Positions 8,033-16,812 of a stretch of 64,000 nt of DNA are shown piece after piece; the first letter of the stretch is position 1; the number at the start of each line of letters is the position of its first letter. A model generated the notes under the pieces. That model was not told the DNA's origin. It searched no databases and was given only the letters and a program-made list of their open reading frames with translations. The DNA is taken from assembly GCA_947588735.1 (NCBI GenBank), contig CANQAD010000001.1, forward strand, positions 1 through 64,000, written 5' to 3'. Made by a program: the position numbers and the translations under genes. The DNA comes from an uncultured Akkermansia sp. (GTDB taxonomy: Bacteria > Verrucomicrobiota > Verrucomicrobiia > Verrucomicrobiales > Akkermansiaceae).

Positions 8033-8554
8033 ATGGCAAAGAAGAATGCAAGAGCCAATGACGAGGTCAACGGCAATGTGAACCTCTCGCCGATGATTGA
8101 CTGCTGCTTTTTGCTGCTGATTTTCTTCGTGGTGAACGCCACGCAGATTACCGTGGCGAAGGATCCGAGCGTGAAAATGCCCAGCGCGGTATCTTGCTCG
8201 GATCTCAAAGATGCCAACGGCTGCATCGTTGTCAACGTTTTCTCGGACGTTGAAAAGATGCCCCCCGAGGCGCTCAAGAAGTACAACAAGGCGTACCCCG
8301 CGAACACGCTCTGGGGTGTGGCGGATGCCAACGGAAAAACCATCGGCTACACTGAGGGCCAGGTCCAGGACCTCACTGACTTCATCAAAAAGCAGAAGGA
8401 AAGCCTCAAGGGCAAGGGGATGGAGGACGGTAAAATTCGGCTGTACCTGCGCGGCGATATGGCGGCTCCGTGGGAGCGCTCCTCCACGGCTATTCGTTGC
8501 GCTGCCGCAGCAGGCGTCACCAACATTGTCTTCGGCACACTGCCTTCCAAGTAA
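8033..8554 (+). CDS. exbD: ExbD/TolR-family biopolymer transport protein (first copy)
   Basis: This 173-residue protein has the ExbD plan: a short cytoplasmic N-terminus, one transmembrane helix (MIDCCFLLLIFFVVNA) carrying the conserved Asp that conducts protons, and a periplasmic domain. The domain is enlarged by a Lys-rich region (ALKKYNKAYPA ... KKQKESLKGKG). I chose the ATG at 8033, since the upstream GTG at 8000 adds an unconserved tail. It lies 98 nt after exbB and 20 nt before the second exbD. Two distinct ExbD subunits suggest a heteromeric rotor, as proposed for other ExbBDD loci. Confidence 0.8.
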   Translation: MAKKNARANDEVNGNVNLSPMIDCCFLLLIFFVVNATQITVAKDPSVKMPSAVSCSDLKDANGCIVVNVFSDVEKMPPEALKKYNKAYPANTLWGVADANGKTIGYTEGQVQDLTDFIKKQKESLKGKGMEDGKIRLYLRGDMAAPWERSSTAIRCAAAAGVTNIVFGTLPSK

Positions 8555-8574
8555 ACACCTTCTCTCCCACCACC

Positions 8575-9075
8575 ATGGCAAGACACAAAAAGATTCAGAC
8601 AGAGGCTCAGGAAGATCCTGAGATGAACATCTCGTCGATGATTGACTGCTGCTTTCTGCTGCTCATCTATTTCCTGGTAGCGACCTCTCTGGTCAGCGAG
8701 AAAAAACTTGATATTTCCATTCCGGCGTCCACCCAGTCGGCATCTTCTCAGAAACCGCCGGTTGATCCGGGGCGCATCCTGCTGCGTGCAGACGGCAGTG
8801 CGACGTGGAATGGTGATATGACAGTGGCGGAGGTGTACAATCCTGATGCAAAGCCGGGGACCTCAGAGTACCGCAGCCAGCGCGAGTTGGAGCAGCTTGT
8901 TGAGCAGCTCAAAAATTACAAGGACCTCGCCTCTTCAGTGCAGGCAGAGCCGGTGGTGATGCTCACCGGGGCGCCCACAGCTCCTCATCAGCGCATTGTG
9001 GACATCATGGCGGCTCTTGCAGAGGCGGGCATCAAGTCTGTAGGGATCAGTACAGCCGATCCCGACGCGAATTGA
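8575..9075 (+). CDS. exbD: ExbD/TolR-family biopolymer transport protein (second copy)
   Basis: This 166-residue protein shares the membrane motif SSMIDCCFLLLIYFLVATSL with its neighbour but little of the periplasmic part, which here ends in PHQRIVDIMAALAEAGIKSVGIS, the usual ExbD/TolR C-terminal fold. The Asp in the membrane helix is kept. I chose the ATG at 8575, 20 nt after the first exbD; the longer upstream frame overlaps that gene and is not ExbD-like. A terminator follows at 9114-9156. Confidence 0.8.
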   Translation: MARHKKIQTEAQEDPEMNISSMIDCCFLLLIYFLVATSLVSEKKLDISIPASTQSASSQKPPVDPGRILLRADGSATWNGDMTVAEVYNPDAKPGTSEYRSQRELEQLVEQLKNYKDLASSVQAEPVVMLTGAPTAPHQRIVDIMAALAEAGIKSVGISTADPDAN

Positions 9076-9113
9076 CATCCATGATCCATACGGCATGAGA
9101 ATCTGTACGGCAA

Positions 9114-9156
9114 GGGGAGTTGAGCCATCAAACGCAAGCTGAGCTCCCCGTTTTTT
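9114..9156 (+). terminator. Rho-independent terminator or attenuator
   Basis: The stem GGGGAG/CTCCCC encloses a further GAGC/GCT-type pairing, followed by G and six T residues. It lies between exbD and the long TPR gene, so it probably lowers rather than abolishes read-through. Confidence 0.65.
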
Positions 9157-9192
9157 CTCTTTTTCCTCATCATTAATTCGACTCTATCTCAT

Positions 9193-12100
9193 ATGAAAAT
9201 CACGACACCGTTTTCCATGATTTTGGCCTTGGCTGTTTTCGGGACACCGCTCGTCAGCCAGGCGCAGGATCCCGCCGCCGAGTTCAAAGTGGTGCGGCAG
9301 TTGCTCGCCGAAAAGAAAGCAGCGGATGCCCTCAAACGCATCGACCAGGTTCTGGCCGTGTATGGCAACCCCAATTCTCGCGTTGGCAAGCAATTTGCCT
9401 ATTTTGCTCCCTTCTTTCTGTGGCAGAAGGGCGGCGTGCTTTGCGATATGGGGGATTTCGACGGGGCGTGTGCTGCGTACAAGGAGCTCGCATCGAATCC
9501 TATGTACAAGGAGCGCGTGATGATCGACAAATCCAAGCAACTGCCGGGGTGGAACGATGAAGGATACGCACCCTTGCTCACTATGGCCGTGTTCCAGGAG
9601 GGGATGACGCGTTATCAGCAGGCCAGCGGCGTCGATGGGAAGGGAGGCAAACAGGAGGCGTATGAGCAGTGCATCCCCCTGCTTGAAGAGTACCTGAAAC
9701 TTTACCGTGCCGGCAAGGTCTCCCAGCGCGAGAAGAAGATGAAGCTAGACGGGCGGGTGGGGGTGTTGCTGCTGCAGGCTTATTTGCTGAAGCCCCAGCC
9801 GGACTTTGACAAGGCCAGCAGTTACATGGGGCGCGTGGGCGACGCGAAGTCATCTTTGCCGGATGATATTGTGATGCCTGCGCTGAACACCGTGATGCGC
9901 GTTGCATCCGATAACCCGCAATACATCCAATGGGTGTCCAAGATGATTGATGCCAGCCCCGGCAGCTTTCACGTGGCGCCCCATCGCCTCGCGCCGTACA
10001 TCGGCAATCTGTTCAACTTCGGTCTGCGTTCAGTGCGTCTGACAGAGGACAGTTTGAAGGCCGGCAATATGGATCAGGCGCTTGCAGGTCTCCGCACGGC
10101 TAACGCCATCTTTGGAATTATGCCCGACACCGTGGAGGCGCGTGATTCTCTGCACAGCGTGGTGGAGCTTGTCGGTTCTTCCGGACGACCTGTCGAGGAC
10201 AAAAATATGGGAATTACGTATGCGGGACAGCGCAGCGCGGGGTATGAAAAGCGTTTGAATGAGCTTATTGAAGGCAAAACGGAGCTGGAGGCCTACACGA
10301 TGCTCAGTCTTGCGAATGTCGCTATGCGCATGGGCTCCAACCGATTAGCCAAGGCGGGAATTAAGCTCGTCCTGGAACGCTACCCGCACTTGCGCCAGCA
10401 GGGGGGCGAGAAAAAGGAGATGCGCGACTTGAATTACTTGCAGTATTCTCAACTTTGCCGCGCCACGGGAGATGAGGCTACAGCCCTTAAGTACGAGGAC
10501 AAGATCGACCCCGGGAACGTGGGCGACGGGAACAAGAATGTCGTTGCGATTAACAAGATGATTCGCTTCACGAAGGAAAAGCAGTGGGAGCAGGTGATTC
10601 CCGCTGCAGACGAGGTGCTTTCCGGGCTGGACAAAGAGACTGATGCGCTCAATTACGTGGGCGCCTGCTTCTCCAAAATAGCTGCGAACTATTACCTGGC
10701 GCGCATGGAGGAAGTGGTGAAGGAGGGGACAGCCCTGCTGAAGTCCGGAGTACTGACGCCGAAGGCGGGGGGGCTTACCCAGGAGCAGGTTCTTAATTAC
10801 GAGCCGCAGACCATGTACTTTGTCATGGATGCCTACAAAGAGCTTGGCGCCAAAGATCCGGAGAATTACGACAAGGCGATGGATATAGCCGATGCGTTCA
10901 TGCAGAAGTATCCCTCCATTGATTTGCAGGAAAACAGCATGGCCCCGAATGTGTATTTCGATGCCATTACCGTGCTTTTGAAGCGCCGCGGTCATGGGAA
11001 TGAAAACGCCGACAAGGCGGACCTTAAGAAAGCCCTGCGCTATTGCGACGTGATTGCAAAGAATTGGAAGGAGCATGAAGTATACCCCACATCGCGCCTG
11101 CTTGCCGGCAGTATCCTCATCAACGGCGATGACGATTCGGTGAAGCCGCAAGGTATCGATGCCTTGGAGGAATGTGTTGCGGCCGCGCTCAAACAGGAGA
11201 ACGGCAAGGGCAAATCCGTGGCCTCAAACGCCCTCTTCTGGCTCGCTTCCTTTGCTCCGGAATACCCGCGGGAGGGCGAGGATGCCGCAGCGCTTGCCGC
11301 ACGCGTGAAAGGCTACTTTGACACATATTGGAAGAACGTTGACAGCGAGGGCGACGCGTATGCTCTTCAGATGGCCTCTCTACAACTTTCGCGGTCTCTG
11401 GAGACCAAAGATCCTGCTGTTTACGAGGCGGCCCTGGCCAAGGATCGGGAAGTGATTGTCCGCGAGGCGGCATTTAACTTCAAGAATGACCAGCACAACC
11501 CCGAGCTGGAGCGTACGATCAACTCGTACGTGGAGTCCTATGTGAACGGTGAAAAGGAACTGCACGGCAAGGAACTTACCCTTGAAGAGAAGAGGCAGCA
11601 CCTCACCAACTTCCCGGGCATTGATCCGAAGGACAAGTACACCAATGCTATCTTGCGCATGGCCTTACTCAATTCCATGAGGGAGGCTCTGACATCCGCC
11701 AAGCGTGCGGGCAAGGGTAGTACTAAGGCGTTGGAGAAAGAGATTGATGACGAACTTAGAAACATGCGCAATGATTTCAAGCCGGAAGACATCACCAACT
11801 TCATCTGTGTGCAGATCGGAAACTTTGGGCTTGACAAAGCTCGTATCTCTACTGACTCACGCCAGGAATTTGTGCAGAGCGCCTTGGCCTATTTCAAGCA
11901 AGTGCGTGATCGCGGCACGGACTACCAGAATGAAGCTGCGCTCGGCATGGCTCAAGCCCTTTCCCTCTCCCAAGATGCCGCTGATCGTCAGAAGGCGCGC
12001 GAGCTGTACTCCCCATTGACCTCGGCGCAAGATCCGGCCGTGGCCGGGCCTGCTCTCATTGGTCTCACTGATTTGAATATGAATGAACAGAAGTACCAGG

Positions 12101-12564
12101 AGGCCGTGGAGAGCGCTGGCAAGTTCATGAACATCCGAGGCGGCAGCACACCGCGTGAACGCCTGGAGATGATGCTCAAGCTTGCTGAAGCGTACTGCGC
12201 TTCGGGCAAGGTCCAGGAGGGCATCCAAACTTACGTGAATCTGTACAGTCAGAATCGTGGCAACATTTCCTTCTCTGCCCCGGCCGTTGAGGGCATCATG
12301 ACCCAGCTCTGGAAGCGCAATACTCCGGCAAGCGGGGATCGCCTGAAGAATACCTTCAAGCAGTCCGACCACTGGCGCGCCTGGAATACCGGGCGGGACT
12401 ACGTGACGCAGATTCGTCGCTCCGGCATTGAGCAAAAGATGTCACCGGATGAGCGAGACGCGTTCAATCGTGTGGTGTCGCTTGTTGGTGAGTACGAAAA
12501 GGATGCGGGGGTTCAGCGCGAGGAGAAAGAGAAGAACGATTTCCAATCTAAACTCAGCAAGTAA
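9193..12564 (+). CDS. Large secreted TPR-like (helical repeat) protein
   Basis: This 1,123-residue protein has a signal peptide (MKITTPFSMILALAVFG ... SQAQ) and then an almost entirely helical sequence with many Ala/Leu/Tyr segments spaced like tetratricopeptide repeats, such as QLLAEKKAADALKRIDQVL and CDMGDFDGACAAYKEL. No catalytic motif is seen. It follows the ExbB-ExbD-ExbD genes and precedes another secreted protein. Comparable loci in other bacteria pair such motors with periplasmic TPR proteins, so a role as a scaffold for outer-membrane energisation is a reasonable inference. Family and localisation are fairly sure; function is not. Confidence 0.6.
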   Translation: MKITTPFSMILALAVFGTPLVSQAQDPAAEFKVVRQLLAEKKAADALKRIDQVLAVYGNPNSRVGKQFAYFAPFFLWQKGGVLCDMGDFDGACAAYKELASNPMYKERVMIDKSKQLPGWNDEGYAPLLTMAVFQEGMTRYQQASGVDGKGGKQEAYEQCIPLLEEYLKLYRAGKVSQREKKMKLDGRVGVLLLQAYLLKPQPDFDKASSYMGRVGDAKSSLPDDIVMPALNTVMRVASDNPQYIQWVSKMIDASPGSFHVAPHRLAPYIGNLFNFGLRSVRLTEDSLKAGNMDQALAGLRTANAIFGIMPDTVEARDSLHSVVELVGSSGRPVEDKNMGITYAGQRSAGYEKRLNELIEGKTELEAYTMLSLANVAMRMGSNRLAKAGIKLVLERYPHLRQQGGEKKEMRDLNYLQYSQLCRATGDEATALKYEDKIDPGNVGDGNKNVVAINKMIRFTKEKQWEQVIPAADEVLSGLDKETDALNYVGACFSKIAANYYLARMEEVVKEGTALLKSGVLTPKAGGLTQEQVLNYEPQTMYFVMDAYKELGAKDPENYDKAMDIADAFMQKYPSIDLQENSMAPNVYFDAITVLLKRRGHGNENADKADLKKALRYCDVIAKNWKEHEVYPTSRLLAGSILINGDDDSVKPQGIDALEECVAAALKQENGKGKSVASNALFWLASFAPEYPREGEDAAALAARVKGYFDTYWKNVDSEGDAYALQMASLQLSRSLETKDPAVYEAALAKDREVIVREAAFNFKNDQHNPELERTINSYVESYVNGEKELHGKELTLEEKRQHLTNFPGIDPKDKYTNAILRMALLNSMREALTSAKRAGKGSTKALEKEIDDELRNMRNDFKPEDITNFICVQIGNFGLDKARISTDSRQEFVQSALAYFKQVRDRGTDYQNEAALGMAQALSLSQDAADRQKARELYSPLTSAQDPAVAGPALIGLTDLNMNEQKYQEAVESAGKFMNIRGGSTPRERLEMMLKLAEAYCASGKVQEGIQTYVNLYSQNRGNISFSAPAVEGIMTQLWKRNTPASGDRLKNTFKQSDHWRAWNTGRDYVTQIRRSGIEQKMSPDERDAFNRVVSLVGEYEKDAGVQREEKEKNDFQSKLSK

Positions 12565-12603
12565 CCATCCCGAGGGCAACAACAAACCATCAATTTTACT
12601 GAT

Positions 12604-13635
12604 ATGAAGACAAAGCACGTTCTCATTCTGTTTTCAGGATTGCTTGCAGCGTTGCCGCCGAGTTCGGCCCAGGAGCAGCAAGTCTCGGCTCCCACAGCGC
12701 TCATCGTCCAGCTGCAGTCCGGCAAAAGCAAAGCGCATCGCACCAGAATTATGGCGCCTCCCACCATTGAGAAAGGAGCGTTCCTTAACATGGTCGACGA
12801 ACAGCCCGTGTTGGACAATGCGAAGAACTACAAGCTCTTCTTTATTGAGTCTCCCAAGGACTTGGCAGAAGCCCTGCGAGCCTATTCCAATGACGACCTG
12901 GATGGAGCGAAACGCCGATTGGCGCGTGTGCGCTCCACGTACGCCGGATTTGCCGGTTTGCCTAACAACCCTGCCACGACGGCGGCTCTCACGGAGCTGA
13001 GCTGCAATGCACGCTCCTTGGATTGGAGCGGGCTGGGCAAGGCCGCGGCCGGGTTTCCCACTCCCAAGAAGATGCTTGATGCGTCTGACCGTGCCAAAGT
13101 GGCGGCTGCGGGTATTTTGAGCAAGGTCAGTGATGATCCGGCAACGGCGGAGGAGCGCAAGAAGGAGGCGGAGGCGGCCATTGACTCTGCGGCTAAATCG
13201 CCTGACGTCACGTCCGAGGTATATACTTGGCTCAAGTATGCTTTGGGGCGCGCGTTGGCGAGCAAGATTCCTGCGGCCGAACTTCAGCAGGGGATCTCCA
13301 AGGAGCATGAGCAGATAGCCAGCTTGGCAGTTGATGCTTACTGCGAGGCGGCGGCATCGGCTCATGGGCGCTTCATGGAAATCCCGGCGGATGCCATGCA
13401 CCGCGCATTTTCCATCTTGTGGGCGATGCCGGGAGTAAGGGGATACGTACCCAAGGCCAGGAACATGGACAAAAAGGTGTGGAATGCAGCGCCGTACAAC
13501 TTCCGCGATGCTGTATCTCTCGCTTACTTGCTGCGCAATGTTTATGCTCCGCAGCTCAAGGATGACAACATCACGAAAGCCGCCTCCTACTACTTCAACG
13601 AGCAGCTGAACGCCAAGCACGCCGCCAGGAAGTAA
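12604..13635 (+). CDS. Secreted protein of unknown function
   Basis: This 343-residue protein has a signal peptide (MKTKHVLILFSGLLAALPPSSAQ) and a soluble Ala/Lys-rich helical body. There are no cysteine pairs, lipobox or known catalytic motif. It starts 39 nt after the TPR protein and ends at a terminator at 13658-13694, so the two are probably co-transcribed with the upstream ExbB/ExbD genes by read-through. I do not recognise a family; its place suggests a periplasmic partner of the TPR protein. Confidence 0.6.
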   Translation: MKTKHVLILFSGLLAALPPSSAQEQQVSAPTALIVQLQSGKSKAHRTRIMAPPTIEKGAFLNMVDEQPVLDNAKNYKLFFIESPKDLAEALRAYSNDDLDGAKRRLARVRSTYAGFAGLPNNPATTAALTELSCNARSLDWSGLGKAAAGFPTPKKMLDASDRAKVAAAGILSKVSDDPATAEERKKEAEAAIDSAAKSPDVTSEVYTWLKYALGRALASKIPAAELQQGISKEHEQIASLAVDAYCEAAASAHGRFMEIPADAMHRAFSILWAMPGVRGYVPKARNMDKKVWNAAPYNFRDAVSLAYLLRNVYAPQLKDDNITKAASYYFNEQLNAKHAARK

Positions 13636-13657
13636 ATCATCCGTTCAATTCCGCAGG

Positions 13658-13694
13658 CAGGTGGAGATGATCGGACTCTTCACCTGTCTTTTTT
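13658..13694 (+). terminator. Rho-independent terminator
   Basis: The stem CAGGTG/CACCTG with extra inner GAG/CTC pairing is followed by TC and six T residues. It ends the ExbB-TPR gene cluster. Confidence 0.7.
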
Positions 13695-13718
13695 CTTTCT
13701 CACCCCCATTTTTTCGCC

Positions 13719-14204
13719 ATGCACGACATGTTAGTCCGTCTCTACGCGTTGCCGCGCCCGGATTCTCTGATTCGGGAGCTGGAAGGACGTGGCATACGCA
13801 TTCGTCGTTGCATGCCGTACGAGCTGCTCACCCTCCAGCGTTGGGTGGCGGCAAACTTCAGCGCCAAGTGGGTGAGCGAGGCCACAGTGGCCATGAGCCA
13901 CCAGCCCCCGGGCTGCTTCATTGCCACGCGAGATTCGGGCATAATAGGCTTCGCGTGCGTGGACGCAACCATGCGCGGCTTCCTTGGGCCCATGGGGATT
14001 GCTGAATCTGCTCGCGGGCAGGGGACGGGGCGGGCTTTGCTTCTTACGGCCCTCAACGATATGCGCTGTATGGGGTATGCGTACGCCATTCTTGGCGGTG
14101 TGGGACCGGCCGCGTTTTACCGGAAGGTAGCATACGCCACAGATATCCCGGATTCTTCCCCGGGCATCTACGAGGACCTGCTGCCTGATCCTCCCCTTCA
14201 TTGA
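13719..14204 (+). CDS. GNAT-family N-acetyltransferase
   Basis: This 161-residue cytoplasmic enzyme should transfer an acetyl group from acetyl-CoA. The pyrophosphate-binding motif RGQGTGRALL lies at about residues 98-107, preceded by the beta-strand region GFACVDATMRGFLGPMGI and followed by YAILGGVGPAAFYRKV, which matches GNAT motif B. The first 30 residues are not obviously GNAT-like. The acceptor substrate cannot be told. A good terminator follows at 14239-14267, so it forms its own unit. Confidence 0.75.
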   Translation: MHDMLVRLYALPRPDSLIRELEGRGIRIRRCMPYELLTLQRWVAANFSAKWVSEATVAMSHQPPGCFIATRDSGIIGFACVDATMRGFLGPMGIAESARGQGTGRALLLTALNDMRCMGYAYAILGGVGPAAFYRKVAYATDIPDSSPGIYEDLLPDPPLH

Positions 14205-14238
14205 CCACGGACTCTCGCTTGAGGGGGGAGGAAGGATG

Positions 14239-14267
14239 TTCCCCGTCTCCCCGGGGAAGTTTTTTTT
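14239..14267 (+). terminator. Rho-independent terminator
   Basis: The 7-bp stem TTCCCCG/CGGGGAA with a short loop is followed by G and eight T residues. Confidence 0.85.
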
Positions 14268-14296
14268 GTTTCTGTTCATTTTTCTTTTTCTTTACC

Positions 14297-14325
14297 TTGA
14301 CACAGTCGCTGATTCTTGCTAAAGT
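14297..14325 (+). promoter_or_regulatory. Sigma-70-type promoter of the acidic lipoprotein
   Basis: TTGACA (14297-14302), a 17-bp spacer and TAAAGT (14320-14325), 27 nt before the start codon and just after a terminator. Confidence 0.7.
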
Positions 14326-14352
14326 GCAAGGGAAGCACTACTTCACCTATCC

Positions 14353-15072
14353 ATGAAACGCTCTATCCTTGCCGCATCATGCGCCGTTTTAGTTTCTCTT
14401 ACATTCAGCTCCTGCCAGAAGGAGAGCAAGAGTGTCGTTCAACTTGCGCACGATCTCACCACGGAGCTTCAGGCCGTCACGGACACCGCAACAGCCGATG
14501 CGCACGCGCCCCGCATCGCCGTGCTCAACAAGCGTTTTGAGAATGCCAAGGTGCGCGTGCTGGCTCTCAATGACACGGCCCTTTATCGCAGCGCTGCGGA
14601 TGATTCTGGCGACAATATTGGTTCCAGCTACGCCGCCGCCATTGGGGCTCTCGCTCGTGAAATTGGTCGTGTGCGTGCCAGTTTTCCCTCTGCCAGCAGC
14701 GATGGCGGGGTAGATCAGGATCGCTTGCTCATTGCCATTGCTCGAGCACAAGGGGCCAAAGGCACCCCGGATGAACTCAAGGAGGCAGGGCTGCACTACA
14801 TGCAGGACACGGATAATCCGCACGAAACGCCCGGTGAGTTTCCCGAGTATTACGGTTCCGAGAAACTGCGAGATGCTTTGGCCTACCGCGCATCGGTGAC
14901 GGCAGCTTCCAACGTCAAATTTGATTCAGACGCCGATGTGCCTGCTGTACCTGCACTCCGCGATGAGCCGCAGGAGGTGCCGACCGCTACGGCTGAGGAG
15001 ACAGAGAGCGATGACTCCTCCGATTCAGGGGACACGTCGCAGACGGATGACTCCGAGGATGAGGATTTGTGA
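14353..15072 (+). CDS. Putative lipoprotein with acidic C-terminus
   Basis: This 239-residue protein has a signal peptide and the lipobox FSSC (cysteine at residue 21). A helical middle region follows, and the last 40 or so residues are dominated by Glu, Asp, Ser and Thr (for example ESDDSSDSGD). It should be membrane-anchored on the outer side of the inner membrane or in the outer membrane. It has its own promoter at 14297-14325. No family is recognised. Confidence 0.6.
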   Translation: MKRSILAASCAVLVSLTFSSCQKESKSVVQLAHDLTTELQAVTDTATADAHAPRIAVLNKRFENAKVRVLALNDTALYRSAADDSGDNIGSSYAAAIGALAREIGRVRASFPSASSDGGVDQDRLLIAIARAQGAKGTPDELKEAGLHYMQDTDNPHETPGEFPEYYGSEKLRDALAYRASVTAASNVKFDSDADVPAVPALRDEPQEVPTATAEETESDDSSDSGDTSQTDDSEDEDL

Positions 15073-15175
15073 CGACGGGAGCGATTGTGCCGTGCCGTAC
15101 GCCGCAGCCCGTGAGGCGGTGTGTTGTTTCGTCGCACCTTAGACGTCGGTTCACAGCCGCGTATCTTCACTTTCC

Positions 15176-15949
15176 ATGCCGCGCTATCTTTTCACCTGCG
15201 CATACAATGGAGAGCCTTGGCACGGTTGGCAAAGCCAGGCTGACGGGAACACCCTTCAGGATTGTATAGAGGCGGCTTTTGCACGAATTCTCAAGTCTCC
15301 GTTGCGCATATGCGCGGCAGGTCGTACAGATGCCGGGGTGCACGCCCTCGCTCAGAGTTTTCATGCGGATGTGCCGTCCGCGTGTCGCATGAGCGAAGTC
15401 GACTGGCAGGCCGCGTTGAACTCCCAACTGCCCGCGTCAGTGCGCATCTTGCGAGTGCTTACCGTGCCGACAACCTTTCATGCTCGTTTCAGCGCACTCA
15501 GCAAGGAGTACGAATACCGCATTTGCTGCTCATCTGTGCTGCCGCCGCTTCTTGCAGGACGCGTGTGGCACTGTCCAAACCGGCTGAATATGGCTGCACT
15601 GCGCCGCGCCCTGCAACTCTACTGCGGCGAGCACGATTTTCGCCGTTTCGCCGCGAGACGCGGCAATGAACCTCACCCCGTGCCGCCGGGTTATTTTACG
15701 CGCACCATCTATTCAGCGACGGCTGCACGCCACGCAGAGTTGATCAGCATGCGATTTTGCGGGTCCGGCTTCTTGTACCGCATGGTGCGCATGCTGGTTG
15801 GTGCAGCCGTGCGTGTGGCATCCGGCGCCCAGTCCCTCTCGGTCATTGATGAGGCGCTTTGCCATCCGGAGGGAGCCCCTCCCCGCTTCTGTGCGCCACC
15901 GGGCGGGCTTTACCTGGTACGTGTCGTATATGGCGACAGGCATGACTGA
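15176..15949 (+). CDS. truA: tRNA pseudouridine(38-40) synthase TruA
   Basis: This 257-residue cytoplasmic enzyme isomerises uridines 38-40 in the anticodon stem-loop of many tRNAs. The catalytic Asp is at residue 52 in GRTDAGVHA. Other family motifs are visible: YNGEPWHGWQSQ at the N-terminus, FHARFSALSKEYEYRI in the middle, HDFRRFA and GSGFLYRMVRMLVGA towards the end. Length is usual for the family. It is followed by a strong hairpin at 15963-15997. Confidence 0.95.
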   Translation: MPRYLFTCAYNGEPWHGWQSQADGNTLQDCIEAAFARILKSPLRICAAGRTDAGVHALAQSFHADVPSACRMSEVDWQAALNSQLPASVRILRVLTVPTTFHARFSALSKEYEYRICCSSVLPPLLAGRVWHCPNRLNMAALRRALQLYCGEHDFRRFAARRGNEPHPVPPGYFTRTIYSATAARHAELISMRFCGSGFLYRMVRMLVGAAVRVASGAQSLSVIDEALCHPEGAPPRFCAPPGGLYLVRVVYGDRHD

Positions 15950-15962
15950 ATTTTCGGTCCGT

Positions 15963-15997
15963 AAAAATGCGCGCGCCGCCTCCCGGCAGCGCGCGCA
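15963..15997 (-). terminator. Hairpin terminator, best read on the minus strand
   Basis: A perfect 9-bp stem TGCGCGCGC/GCGCGCGCA (15968-15997). On the minus strand it is followed by five T residues (15967-15963), so it ends the Sel1-like gene transcript; on the plus strand there is no T run after it. Confidence 0.65.
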
Positions 15998-16021
15998 CAA
16001 ATAACCATAACCCCGCTCACA

Positions 16022-16507
16022 TTACATGTCCGTACTGGTGGAATCTGTAGGGTTGGTCTGCTCTTTTCCGCCGTTATCCTTGCAGCGACTCATGAACTCT
16101 TGGGCTTTTTCCTCATCTTTATCTACGCCCTTGCCATGTTCATACATGTGTGCCAGTGCGCGGCACGCCGTGGGATTTCCTTCCTTCGCCGCTTTCATCA
16201 AGCCCGGCAGAGCATGGGCGTACAGCGCCTTAGCTTTTTCGGGGTCCTTCTTCGTCCCATTCACCCCGTTTTCCGTTATGTATGCTATGGTGTACTGCGC
16301 AATCGGGTCACCATTCGCCGCCGCCAGCGTCATGGTATCCACATTGAGCCAATACGTCTCATCGCATGAGGCGCCGGAACCATCTGAACTGCAGGTGATA
16401 GAGGGCGCCGTTGCATCCTGGCCTCCCGGGGTTGTCGTGTTATCCATCGCCCCCATGGCCAGCAAGCTGCTCAGAGCCGTTCCAATAATCATTGCTTTCG
16501 TCTTCAT
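16022..16507 (-). CDS. Secreted Sel1-like repeat protein
   Basis: This 161-residue protein has an N-terminal hydrophobic segment (MKTKAMIIGTALSSLLAMGAM), probably a signal peptide. It then has two Sel1/TPR-like repeats: AAANGDPIAQYTIAYITENGV and AAKEGNPTACRALAHMYEHGK, each with the A-x-x-G-x-x-x-A pattern. Such repeats mediate protein-protein contact. I chose the ATG at 16507 because GGAG lies 8 nt upstream on the minus strand; a longer frame to 16558 adds an unlikely tail. It is transcribed divergently from the tRNA-Thr/tuf unit. Confidence 0.65.
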   Translation of the reverse strand: MKTKAMIIGTALSSLLAMGAMDNTTTPGGQDATAPSITCSSDGSGASCDETYWLNVDTMTLAAANGDPIAQYTIAYITENGVNGTKKDPEKAKALYAHALPGLMKAAKEGNPTACRALAHMYEHGKGVDKDEEKAQEFMSRCKDNGGKEQTNPTDSTSTDM

Positions 16508-16619
16508 AGGGCTCCAGCATGACTCTACCCGAAGCATTCGGCAACCTAATTTTACCACCCTTTAGCGCACTTTATTTTCTTTCATTGACAAAAAATTATA
16601 TCTTTTAGCGAAATTGTGA

Positions 16620-16648
16620 TTGACGTGGTGCAAAAAGTCGTGTATATT
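16620..16648 (+). promoter_or_regulatory. Promoter of the tRNA-Thr/tuf transcription unit
   Basis: TTGACG (16620-16625), a 17-bp spacer and TATATT (16643-16648), about 47 nt upstream of tRNA-Thr. The next bases are GC-rich, as is common at growth-rate-controlled promoters. Confidence 0.65.
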
Positions 16649-16694
16649 CTCCCCGCTTTTCCGTCCCCTCGCGGGACGGCTCTGGAGCGTGATT

Positions 16695-16766
<72 letters not shown>

Positions 16767-16812
16767 TTGATGCTCTGCAAGAATAAGCAGCTCAAACTAA
16801 TACAATAACATT

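Noticed and set aside
16585..16610. Second promoter upstream of tRNA-Thr starting at TTGACA (16585)
   Set aside because: No acceptable -10 box is found at 16-18 bp spacing; the pair at 16620-16648 is better.
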